The translations under genes and the position numbers were made by a program. The notes under the pieces were generated by a model. That model made no database searches. It was given only the letters and a program-made list of their open reading frames with translations, and was not told where the DNA came from. From Chitinophaga pinensis (GTDB lineage: Bacteria > Bacteroidota > Bacteroidia > NS11-12g > UBA9320): 56,118 nucleotides of DNA. Below, piece after piece: positions 17,210-26,800 of the stretch. The stretch covers positions 1 through 56,118 of the forward strand of contig CAMDSC010000015.1 in assembly GCA_945907065.1 (NCBI GenBank). Reading direction: 5' to 3'. How positions within the stretch are numbered: position 1 is the first letter of the stretch; every line of letters starts with the position of its first letter.

Positions 17210-17235
17210 TTGGTAACATTCAGAATTGTACTTTG
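17210..17235 (+). promoter_or_regulatory. Promoter for the 50-codon small ORF
   Basis: TTG at 17210-17212 and TACTTTG at 17229-17235, 16 nt apart, resemble the -33/-7 pair, though the -7 box is one base short of TAnnTTTG. The predicted start of transcription is about 30 nt before the ATG at 17270. Confidence 0.45.
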
Positions 17236-17269
17236 CCGAATACTCTAAAGGCGAATATTCATAAAAATC

Positions 17270-17422
17270 ATGAACAGGTTTATAGAAATGGCGATAACAA
17301 AATATATAAATGAATATCCTAATACTAGAGAAGTAGAAATTTTATCTTATCTCGAAAGTTTAGGTTATGCCAAAGATGAATTGGAAAGTATTAAGCTGAA
17401 CAGTTTAATTAAACGTAATTAA
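17270..17422 (+). CDS. Small 50-residue protein, unknown
   Basis: This short frame (ATG at 17270, TAA at 17420-17422) encodes 50 residues that read as a compact, all-helical, charged protein: MNRFIEMAITKYINEYP at the start, then EVEILSYLESLGYAKDELE and a basic end NSLIKRN. A second Met at residue 7 could also be the start. It has a promoter-like pair upstream and fills an otherwise empty gap between the GH1 operon and the convergent Rieske gene. The helical pattern with spaced hydrophobics looks more like a real protein than random AT-rich sequence, but no family is recognised. Confidence 0.45.
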   Translation: MNRFIEMAITKYINEYPNTREVEILSYLESLGYAKDELESIKLNSLIKRN

Positions 17423-17449
17423 AATGGAATAAAGTTTAATTTTGGTAGC

Positions 17450-18427
17450 CTAATAAATCAACTCAAATACTCCATCTTTAACAAACTTACAATTATATTG
17501 ATTTAGTGGCGAGGAGGCTGGCCCATTTAATACCAAGCCATCTGACGAAAATTTAGACCCATGGCAGGAACAGTAAAAAAGATTATCACTTTTTAAAAAG
17601 TCAATCCCACAGCCAGCATGTGTGCATTGGCCTGAAAAGGCTTTCATTTCATTAGTAGCAACACGTTTTAACCAAATATCTCCTTTTGTTAGACTTAATT
17701 TTTGAAAGCCGCCAAGCATTTTTAGTTCAGGGTAATCTTCTGTGTTAATTTTTAAAACATTAAATGTGGGAATATTTTCTTTTGTTACAATAACCCCGTC
17801 ACCGGTTATCTTTATCGAAAGTAAATCATCTGGCTCGAATTTACCCGGCAGACTTAATAGGTAAAATCCATCCTCTGACTCCACATTTCTAATTTCGAGC
17901 AAATCTCCCTTTTTATTTCTTAATTCAATCAAGACAGTTTTTATATTTTCAGTTTTAAAAAACAGCCCCAGCATATCTTCAGCAATGGCTTCCTGAGGTT
18001 CAATCTTTAAAATTTCAATGGTTTTTAGTGGTGGAATTTTGTATTGAGTTTTAATATTTTCTTTAATTGATTCTAACCCATCACCTGAAAGTTTTATTGA
18101 AAAAAGGCTATCTTTTTCAAATACCATGGGCAATTGAAATTTATAAAATCCAATGGTTGATTCTATAATATTGGTTTCTAATGCATATATCTTTTTATTG
18201 ATTAATTCAACCTTTACGTTTTTAATATTCTCTGCTTTGAAATTTACGGTTAGATTTTCTCCGGCTATGGCTTCATCAGGTATAATGCTTGAGATTTCAA
18301 GAGTTTTTAATGGAGGTACTTTTGGTTTTTCCGGTTCCGGTTTTATTTCCGGCTCATGTTTACAAGCTGAAACTAGAAGCGAAATAATTCCAGAAAAATG
18401 AAGATATAAATAATCCCTTCGTGTCAA
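17450..18427 (-). CDS. Rieske [2Fe-2S] lipoprotein with two Ig-like repeats
   Basis: The 325-residue lipoprotein (lipobox LVSAC) has a C-terminal Rieske domain with the two ligand boxes CTHAGC and CSCHG at about residues 268-290 and the family ending ASSPLNQYNCKF, so it should carry a [2Fe-2S] cluster outside the cytoplasm. Between anchor and Rieske domain are two tandem ~95-residue beta domains that are clear copies of each other: each begins LKTxEI, then xPxEAIA, ExIKxVxxEL and a SIKxxGDG end. The start is TTG, overlapping the stop of the cytochrome c gene (TTGA). It would exchange electrons with that cytochrome or the peroxidase encoded before it. Confidence 0.87.
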   Translation of the reverse strand: MTRRDYLYLHFSGIISLLVSACKHEPEIKPEPEKPKVPPLKTLEISSIIPDEAIAGENLTVNFKAENIKNVKVELINKKIYALETNIIESTIGFYKFQLPMVFEKDSLFSIKLSGDGLESIKENIKTQYKIPPLKTIEILKIEPQEAIAEDMLGLFFKTENIKTVLIELRNKKGDLLEIRNVESEDGFYLLSLPGKFEPDDLLSIKITGDGVIVTKENIPTFNVLKINTEDYPELKMLGGFQKLSLTKGDIWLKRVATNEMKAFSGQCTHAGCGIDFLKSDNLFYCSCHGSKFSSDGLVLNGPASSPLNQYNCKFVKDGVFELIY

Positions 18428-18822
18428 TGTTTTTTATTTTTAATTGGAAGCCTAGCCATATCTTTTCTACTATTTTTTTTCTTATAGGCTAAAAATATTT
18501 TTATCACAGCTAGTTCTTCTTCCGTTACATTTCGTTCGGTTAATTTATCCTCATGCAAAGGGTTCAATATTCTGATATCATATCCGGCCAGTTCTTGCGA
18601 ACTAAAATCAGGATAAATTTCTCTTTTCCCCACTTTTGCGTTATGGCATTTGGCACAGTTAATGTCAAACAAAATTTTTCCTTTATCAAAAAGCTTTACA
18701 TATTCAGAAAGAACGGGTTCCTTCATAGCTTCAGGAAAGTTATAAGTAACCTTTTTTTGGCTACCGCAACCGGCTATTATAATAAATGTGGTAACAGTAA
18801 TAATTGCAATTATTTTTTTCAT
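18424..18822 (-). CDS. Monoheme cytochrome c lipoprotein
   Basis: The 132-residue protein has a lipobox IAGC (Cys19) and one CAKCH heme-attachment site at 56-60. A Met-containing distal region is not obvious; the C-terminal DMARLPI could supply an axial Met. It would be an anchored periplasmic or surface electron carrier. It lies 2 bp after the di-heme peroxidase gene, and its stop overlaps the Rieske gene start, so the three are one translationally coupled unit. The basic Lys-rich tail (KKKNSRKDMARLPIKNKKH) could dock acidic partners. Confidence 0.85.
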   Translation of the reverse strand: MKKIIAIITVTTFIIIAGCGSQKKVTYNFPEAMKEPVLSEYVKLFDKGKILFDINCAKCHNAKVGKREIYPDFSSQELAGYDIRILNPLHEDKLTERNVTEEELAVIKIFLAYKKKNSRKDMARLPIKNKKH

Positions 18823-18824
18823 TT

Positions 18825-20750
18825 TTAATATTCTCCTCCAACTTTTCTTTTGTTTAATGTTTTATTCTTTGAAGTGGGCAGCTTTGTTGGTGGCATTTCA
18901 AAAATTATATCTTCGTTAAGCGATTTCATAAATTGAACCAATTGGTATTTTTCGGTTTTTGTTAAATTCAAGGAATCCACTGAGAGGGTTTGGTTGTCTA
19001 CTTTCAATCCTCTACCAGCTCCGCCTCCGCCATCATAAAAATCTACCACCTCATTTAAATTGGCAAAAACGCCATTGTGCATGTATGGCTTGGTGTATTG
19101 GGCATTGCGAAGCGAACCTGTTCTAAAAGCGTTGGCGGTTTCATCGGCTGGGTTTATTCCAAACCGCCCATTATCATTGCTTAATTTGCTGTAAGCGGTA
19201 TCGGCTGGCACACCCAAAACTTCAAATTCAGAACCCACATACGGCGGTTTTACTCCATTAAATTGTGGTACAAAATGGCAAGTAGCGCATTGGGCTTTAC
19301 TCATAAAAACATTAAAACCCTGCCTTACAGTTTCATCCACTGTTTCTGTTTTATTCATAGCATTATCAAACGGGGCATAGTAATTACTGAACTTACTGTA
19401 GTAAAAACTAATGGCCGACACAACGTGTTCTATGGTGATTTCCTTTTCTTGTGGCGTGTATTTTAATAGTTTGGTAAACGCTTTTTTATAATCCCCACAG
19501 CTCATTATTTTCTTCAAAGTTTCTTTTTCATCGCTAGCCATTTCCAGCGGATTGGTGATTACATCTTTTCCCTGATGTTGCAGAGTTATGTGCTTTCCAT
19601 CAAGCATCAATAAGTGGTTGAAGTTAGCATTAATAAGGGATGGGGTGTTTCTTGGTAAAAAATTTTTATGGTCAAATTGCATCGAAGTTTTTGAAACCGT
19701 ATCTGTAAAGTACTCGGTTGTTTTATGGCATGAAGCACAGCTACGCAAATTATTGGATGATAAAAGAGGGTCGTAAAAAAGTAGCTTTCCTACCTTGTCT
19801 ATTTCGTTTAATGCTTCACCATCATTTACCCTCAAAAAAATCCCTTTTGAATTTTGACCAAAATAAAGCGACTTATCAAAAATGGTTGTACTTTCTTTGT
19901 TTAACGCATAATCTATCAAACTACGGGTCGATACTTTATATTTTTTTATCAGCATTTGGTTAAAAGCAAACAGCGGATTTATAAAATCTTTGATAAAGGT
20001 GAAATGATCAAACTTAGAATTATCGGCCGGTTGGGTTTTTACAAAATCTATAGCTTTGGCATACAAATTAATGTAATCTGTAGACAATGGTGTTTCCGAA
20101 AAACTTTCGTTAAACGAATTGTAAGTGGAATTTACATCCTCCATCATTAGTTGTAATTCAGGAATTACACGTTCAGGACTTGGGCATTCAAAACCGGTAG
20201 TATAAATGGCAGCAAGATTTAATAAATAAAGGCGGTTGCACAAAAAAAAGTGATGATAGGTTTTTAAATTATCGGTAATGGAATCGGCAAAATACGATTG
20301 TGTATTTTCAACCGATTCTTCTATCAAACCTAATAAATGTTGCTTGTCAATGTTTTCTTCATCCAAATAGAGTTGGGCAAGGGTGACCCCGGCACCAATT
20401 CGTTTATATGGCTTTTCCCATTTTTCAAATACTTCAGTTTCCCATTCCACGGGCAATGGACCATTTATTTTTTTGTAAGCCACGGGGTTTAAATACCGCA
20501 ACCAAATGTCCAAACCTTTCATTTGGTTCCTGGTTTGGTTTATTTTATTTTTTATTATTTCAATAGCATCTGCCGATTTTAAATCACTGGCCTCTATAAG
20601 CTTTACCAATTCTGTTTGCTGCGAATTAAAATTGGTTAATTTTTCGGTGTAGCTTGCAATATAAGTATTGGAACGGTCCTTAAAATTTAAAGACAAAATA
20701 GCTATGAGGCTAAATGTCAAAATTATTAAAGGCTTTATTTTTAGTTTCAT
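18825..20750 (-). CDS. Di-heme cytochrome c peroxidase (MauG family) with long N-terminal helical domain
   Basis: The 641-residue exported protein has two heme c sites, CASCH (338-342) and CATCH (488-492), within a C-terminal CCP/MauG domain that also has GKLLFYDPLLSSN, FLPRNTPSL, and FRTGSLRNAQYTKPYMHNGVF. Such enzymes reduce hydrogen peroxide or oxidise partner proteins or metals. The first ~300 residues are helical and carry LDIWLRYLNPVAYKKINGPL, a pattern seen on the long cytochrome c peroxidases of Bacteroidota that also have imelysin-like regions. It is the first gene of the cytochrome/Rieske unit and follows the giant phosphatase-like gene after a strong hairpin. Substrate unknown. Confidence 0.88.
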   Translation of the reverse strand: MKLKIKPLIILTFSLIAILSLNFKDRSNTYIASYTEKLTNFNSQQTELVKLIEASDLKSADAIEIIKNKINQTRNQMKGLDIWLRYLNPVAYKKINGPLPVEWETEVFEKWEKPYKRIGAGVTLAQLYLDEENIDKQHLLGLIEESVENTQSYFADSITDNLKTYHHFFLCNRLYLLNLAAIYTTGFECPSPERVIPELQLMMEDVNSTYNSFNESFSETPLSTDYINLYAKAIDFVKTQPADNSKFDHFTFIKDFINPLFAFNQMLIKKYKVSTRSLIDYALNKESTTIFDKSLYFGQNSKGIFLRVNDGEALNEIDKVGKLLFYDPLLSSNNLRSCASCHKTTEYFTDTVSKTSMQFDHKNFLPRNTPSLINANFNHLLMLDGKHITLQHQGKDVITNPLEMASDEKETLKKIMSCGDYKKAFTKLLKYTPQEKEITIEHVVSAISFYYSKFSNYYAPFDNAMNKTETVDETVRQGFNVFMSKAQCATCHFVPQFNGVKPPYVGSEFEVLGVPADTAYSKLSNDNGRFGINPADETANAFRTGSLRNAQYTKPYMHNGVFANLNEVVDFYDGGGGAGRGLKVDNQTLSVDSLNLTKTEKYQLVQFMKSLNEDIIFEMPPTKLPTSKNKTLNKRKVGGEY

Positions 20751-20784
20751 GTACTGTTTTTTATATGAGGGTAATAAACGATGA

Positions 20785-20817
20785 AAGAGGTTTGGTCAAT
20801 TATTGACCAAACCTCTT
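20785..20817. terminator. Near-perfect 16-bp hairpin between the giant gene and the peroxidase gene
   Basis: AAGAGGTTTGGTCAAT (20785-20800), one T, then its exact complement (20802-20817). It lies 35 bp after the giant gene's stop. On the minus strand no strong T run follows, so partial termination, or an RNA-stabilising 3' hairpin with read-through to the peroxidase, is possible. Confidence 0.7.
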
Positions 20818-20851
20818 CCTGTTTTTTTTAAAAGGTATGCAGAAGATTTAC

Positions 20852-23800
20852 TTAGTTTTTAAGCAATCGGGTAACATAAATGGTATTCGAGGTTGTTATT
20901 TTAACAAAGTAAAGTCCGGTACTTAAGCCCGAAGTATTCAATGTTAATGAAGTTTCGCCTGATGCAGAAATTCTGCTTATGGCAGGAGTTACTTCTTTAC
21001 CCAACATGTCAATAACTTTTATGTCAAGGTTTTCTTCATTTTCCAAATTTATGGATAGTGTTGTATTTCCATTAGTTGGGTTAGGGTATAGTTTTACTCT
21101 TGAGTTTTCTGATAGAACAGGTTTTACACCCAAATTGTGTATGCCAATTCCTTGCAATACAAAATTGTATTCTGGTGTTTCAATATCGTTTGTCTCAATA
21201 ATAATGGATGTTACTTTTCCTTCTATTGTTTTTGGGGTAAACTGAACATTGATAGTTTGAGAACCATTTACCGCAATAGTTATTGGGAAAACAGGAGGAG
21301 TAACTAATCCAAACTCAGTAGCATTATAGCCTTTAAAGCGAATTGATTTTATGGTCAATACACCAGGACCTGCATTTTTAATTTCGAATGGAAGCACTTT
21401 TGAAGTGTTTTTCATTACGTTTCCAAAGTCGGTATTATCTGCAAAACTTGGTGATTCATCGTTATTTGCAATGGTTACATTATTTCCAGCAACACTCACA
21501 TTAGGCACAGATGCTTTGGTGTCAGGATTGAACAAGGTCAACAATTGGCCACCTTCAACAAGTGTTCCTGGAATAGAATAATGGGCTTGGTCAACATAAA
21601 TGAAATTACCAACTCCTAAAATATCTTGCATATCAATCATACCTGATGATTCTTCATCTTGTGTTAAATAGCTAGGACCTCCGCTTACAAATCTTTCAGC
21701 ATCATGAGTTGCTATTAGTTTTACTGCATCCGTAGCAATAGTGTATTGCCAAATTTTGGCTAAATAACTTTGGTTTCCTGGATCTTCCTGAATCATAATA
21801 TGACCAAAATTATCAATTACCATATTATCCATCATTTTAGGACCCTCTGTACCATCTAATACTGCTGTGATTGTTCCACCAATTTCCGGATTTGAAGGAT
21901 TGGTAAATCTCAATCTCCACAAACGGCTAGGTGCTGTAAATGAATTGGTAGTTACAAAATAGAAATCACTTGGATTATTTGGATCCCATGCACCATCTTC
22001 TGGACGCAGGAATTCTGTTACACCGGCTGCATCACTAGCAGTTTCAAGTGTAGCTCCGGTTGAATTTTGAACTTGTCCAAGATCGGCTAAAGTAAAGGCT
22101 GTTCCTGCAGTAGGCACACTACCACTCACTTCCAAAGTTAAACCAGATACTTTTACGCCATATAGTTTACCACCAGTTAATCCGGCTTTTTCTATTTCGT
22201 TACCTGTATTTGTTTTTGTACCAATGTACATATAAACCTGTCCTGGTGTGGCATCATCCGTTCCGGCCACTACTGTTTTGTTGCTTGCAAAAGGACTGGC
22301 TATTGCATTTTCCCAACTGAATTTTCCTAAATATGGTAATTCATAAGTTGTTCCGGCATTTACACCAGTAGCAATATGTGCGAAAGCACGACCTTCAGCA
22401 CCGGCTTCTTCACCGTTCATAAATATGCGTTCTTGAGTTCCTGTGTTTGTAGCAGCATTATAAAAAGCCGTTATAGATGGAAGATCTCCTGCGCAAAAAC
22501 GATTGAAAGCAGATGGTGTACCTGGGTTTGCAGCATTATATGTAGTATAACCACTGCCATTCCAAATATTTACATTTTTAATTAAGTCGCTTCCACCAGT
22601 CACCATAAGGTTCGATTTATTTATAACCCATTTTGATACAAAAGCTCCTTTTTGACCATGAGCATGAGTTGCACCAACAGTGCTAACCATTTCATGGTTC
22701 ATCAATAGTGTAAATGTACCATTTCCATTGTCAAATGCACCTAATCCATCGCCAAGTCCCGCCATTTTATATGTTCCTATTGAATCTCCAACTGTGATTA
22801 AAGCATTAGTTGTAACACCTGGTGCTGCTGATAATAAATAAGGTGATTGCGAACTTTGAGGCCCGGCTCCTAAGAATGAATTCTTAGTATCAGGATTGAA
22901 CAAGGTCAACAATTGACCACCTTCAACCAATGCACCAGGAATTGAATAATGCGCTTGATCAACATAAATAAAATTACCAGCTCCTAATATAGTTTCCATA
23001 TCAATAATTCCAGATGATTCCTCATCTTGTGTTAAGTAACCTGAACCACCTAATACAAAACGATCAGCATCATGCGTAGCAATTAGTTTTACAGCATCTG
23101 TAGCGATAGTGTATTGCCAAATTTTTGCTAAATAGCTTTGGTTTCCTGGATCTTCTTGTATCATTATATGACCGTAATTATCTATTACCATATTATCCAT
23201 CATTTTTGGACCTTCGGTACCATCTAATACTGCTGTGATTGTTCCTCCAGATTCAGGACTGGCAGGATTGGTGAAACGCAATCTCCACAAACGGCTTGGT
23301 GCTGTAAATGAGTTAGTAGTTACAAAATAAAAATCGGCAGGATTTTTTGGATCCCAAGCACCATCTTCTGGACGTAGGAATTCTGTTACGCCAGCAGCAT
23401 CACTAGCAGTTTCTAAGGCTGCACCAGTGCTGTTTTGAACTTGTCCAAGATCGGCTAAAGTAAAGGCTGTTCCTGCAGCAGGCACACTGCCACTTACTTC
23501 TAAAGTTAAGCCGGTAACTTTTACTCCATATAGTTTACCACCGGTTAATCCGGCTTTTTCAATTTCATTACCTGTATTTGTTTTTGTACCAATGTACATA
23601 TAAACTTGTCCTGGTGTGGCATCATCTGTTCCGGCTACTATTGTTTTGTTGCTTGCTAATGGACTAGCTATTGCATTTTCCCAACTGAATTTTCCAAGAT
23701 ATGGTAGTTCGTAAGTCGTTCCGGCATTAGTACCTGTTGCAATATGTGCAAATGCCCTGCCTTCAGCACCGGCTTCTTCTCCATTCATAAAAATGCGTTC

Positions 23801-26800
23801 TTGTGTTCCAAATCCTGTAGTTGCATTATAAAATGCAGATAAAGAAGGAAGGTCACCTGCACAAAAACGATTGAAAGAAGTTGTAGAATCAAAATATGAA
23901 CTTGTACTACGTCTCCAAAGTTTAACATTTTTAACTAGATCGCTTCCACTCACTACACTTAAGTTTGATTTATCAATAATCCATTTTGAAACAAAAGCAC
24001 CTTTTGAACCATGGGTACGGGTAACACCTAATGTATTTCCCATTTCATGGTTCATTAATAATGTGAATGTTCCGTTACCGTTATCAAAAGCACCTAATCC
24101 ATCGCCAAGTCCGGCCATTTTATATGTACCTACTGAATCTCCAACTGTTATTAAAGCATTTGTTTTTACTCCGGCTGAAGCACCAAATAAATAAGGCGAT
24201 TGAGAACTTTGAGGTCCGGCTCCCAAGAAACTATTTTTGGTTTCAGGATTAAACATGGCTAGCAATTGTCCGCCTTCTACTAATTCACCTCCAAGTGAGT
24301 AATGTGCCTGATCGGCATAAATAAACATTCCGGCTCCAAGAATATCTTGCATATCTATAATACCTGAAGCTTCCTCATCTTGGGTCAAATAATTTGTTGA
24401 ACCTGTTGTGAAACGACCGGCATCATGAGTTGCAATAAGCTTTACTACATCAGTAGCAATGGTGTATTGCCAAATTTTAGCTAAATAACTTTGGTTTCCT
24501 GGATCTTCTTGTATCATAATATGACCGTAATTATCAATTACCATATTGTCCATCATTTTTGGACCTTCAGTACCATCTAATACAGCTGTTATGGTTCCAC
24601 CGTTTTCAGGATTTGCAGGGTCAGTAAAACGCAATCTCCATAAACGGCTTGGAGCGGTAAATGAGTTAGTAGTTACAAAATAAAAGTCAGCAGGATTTTT
24701 TGGATCCCAAGCACCATCTTCTGGACGTAGGAATTCTGTTACACCAGCAGCATCACTGGCAGTTTCTAAAGCTGCACCAGTGCTGTTTTGAACTTGTCCT
24801 AGATCGGCTAAAGTAAAGGCTGTTCCTGCTGCAGGAAAGCTACCGCTTACTTCTAAGGTTAAGCCTGCAACTTTTACTCCATATAGTTTACCACCGGTTA
24901 ATCCAGCTTTTTCTATTTCATTACCTGTATTTGTTTTTGCACCAATGTACATATAAACTTGTCCTGGTGTAGCATCATCTGTTCCGGCTACTATTGTTTT
25001 GTTGCTTACAAATGGACTGGCTATTGCATTTTCCCAACTGAATTTTCCAAGATATGGTAATTCATAAGTTGTTCCTGCATTAGTTCCTGTTGCAATATGA
25101 GCAAAGGCACGACCTTCAGCACCAGCTTCTTCTCCATTCATAAATATTTTTTCTTGTGTTCCAAATCCTGTAGAGGCATTATAGAAGGCCTTTGCGGATG
25201 GCAAATCACCTGCACAAAAACGATTGAAAGAAGTGGTAGAATCAAAATATGAATTGGTACTACGTTTCCAAAGTTTTACTTTACTTATTAAATCGCCACC
25301 GCTTACCACCGATAAGTCAGATTTATTAATTACCCATTTAGATACAAATGCACCCTTAGAACCATGTGTACGTGTTATTCCTACAGAATTTCCCATTTCA
25401 TGATTGGCTAATACTGTAAATGTGCCGTTTCCATTATCATAAGCACCCAATCCATCAAGAAGACCAGCCATTTTATATGACCCGATTGAATCACCAACCG
25501 TCATAATCGCTGTTTGCTTTCCACCTATAATGTTAGATTCTAAATAAGGTGCTTTTGAACTGCTTGGCCCGGTTAGACCTTGAGAAATTAAAGGTATAAA
25601 CTGTTTTAAGTTGGCAATTTTGTTAGTTCCTTTTAATCCATAAGTTACCACATGGCTTGTGTTAGTAGTAGCTATTGGAATACCATTTTCCAAAGGACAT
25701 GTTTGTCCAAAGTCGTTGTCGTTTCCTACGGCAATAGTACTATCGTTAATAATGGCTAATCCTTCTGCTTTATCTAAAAGCGGATTCCAGCCATTAGCCA
25801 ATAAATCCATAAACAATTTCTTTTTTACAGGTTTTATGCCATTTGCAGCTAATCCTGCTGAGTCCACTAGAGCTTCTAATGTTTTGCCACCATATAAACC
25901 TGAATTAACATTGGTCGCTCCATTAATGCTTATTATGTAAATATTTTTTTTATCAGTTAAGCCTCTGGCTCCGGCTTCAATTACCAAAAATGAAGTATCA
26001 TTTATTGCAGCCATATCACCAATTTTCCAATCTCTGAATCTTATTTGATCTGCTCCGGTTCCAACCGGTCCATCATTAAGATAGACATACATTTTAGTGG
26101 CATTGGTTGTTGGGTCTATTTCAATAATTCTATGAACTCTTGTCGCTTCACCAACAGATTTAGTTGGATATAAAATAGGGCTTTGAATCATGGCGTACAC
26201 TTTTCCATTAGGAGTAATTGACAAGCCTTCAAATCCACGGTTATTTTTGCGGTATTTAAAACATGAGTCAATATAAATATCCTGAGCTTCAGCCCCGGCT
26301 TGCTTGGCATAAGGTGTAAAACGGTTTATTACCACACCATTTGGGTCAAGTTTCCAAATCGTTGGGCCACCTTCTTCACAAATCCAAAAATTTCCTTGTT
26401 TATCTACTACTATTCCTTCAGGGTCAGTACCCCAAATATCTTTGGCCACTGTTTTTAAATTAAACCGTGAACACACCAAAACCGTATCGATTGATGGAAC
26501 TTCAACAGCAGTGCTTCCAAACCCCGTTGGATTTATTAATCCTGTAGCACCCGTTCCATTCGGACGCTTAATGGTTATTGATTTTAATATTTCCACCGAG
26601 CTTCCCTTTAGTCTTATCCTATAAATTTTAGGAGCAAACGTTGGGAAAGAATACATTTTATCATAAGTTGGGCGGCAACCTGAAAGGTTGGCATTGGCAG
26701 CATCCACATTTACACCCCTGTCACTTACTACCCAAAATTCGGTTCCGTTGGTTCCGGGAATGGGATACATTCCTGAAAATCCACCTTCTCGGAAATTAAC

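Noticed and set aside
23871-24194. Antisense open frames across the giant gene's repeats
   Set aside because: They are plus-strand shadows of the Asp/Gly/Thr-rich repeats and recur only because the repeats recur. No promoter or family features.
21515-25570. Three long near-identical repeats that might be an insertion element or CRISPR-like array
   Set aside because: The repeats are in frame within a single coding sequence, have a 1353-bp period, no transposase, no terminal inverted repeats and no short repeat-spacer pattern. They are protein modules.
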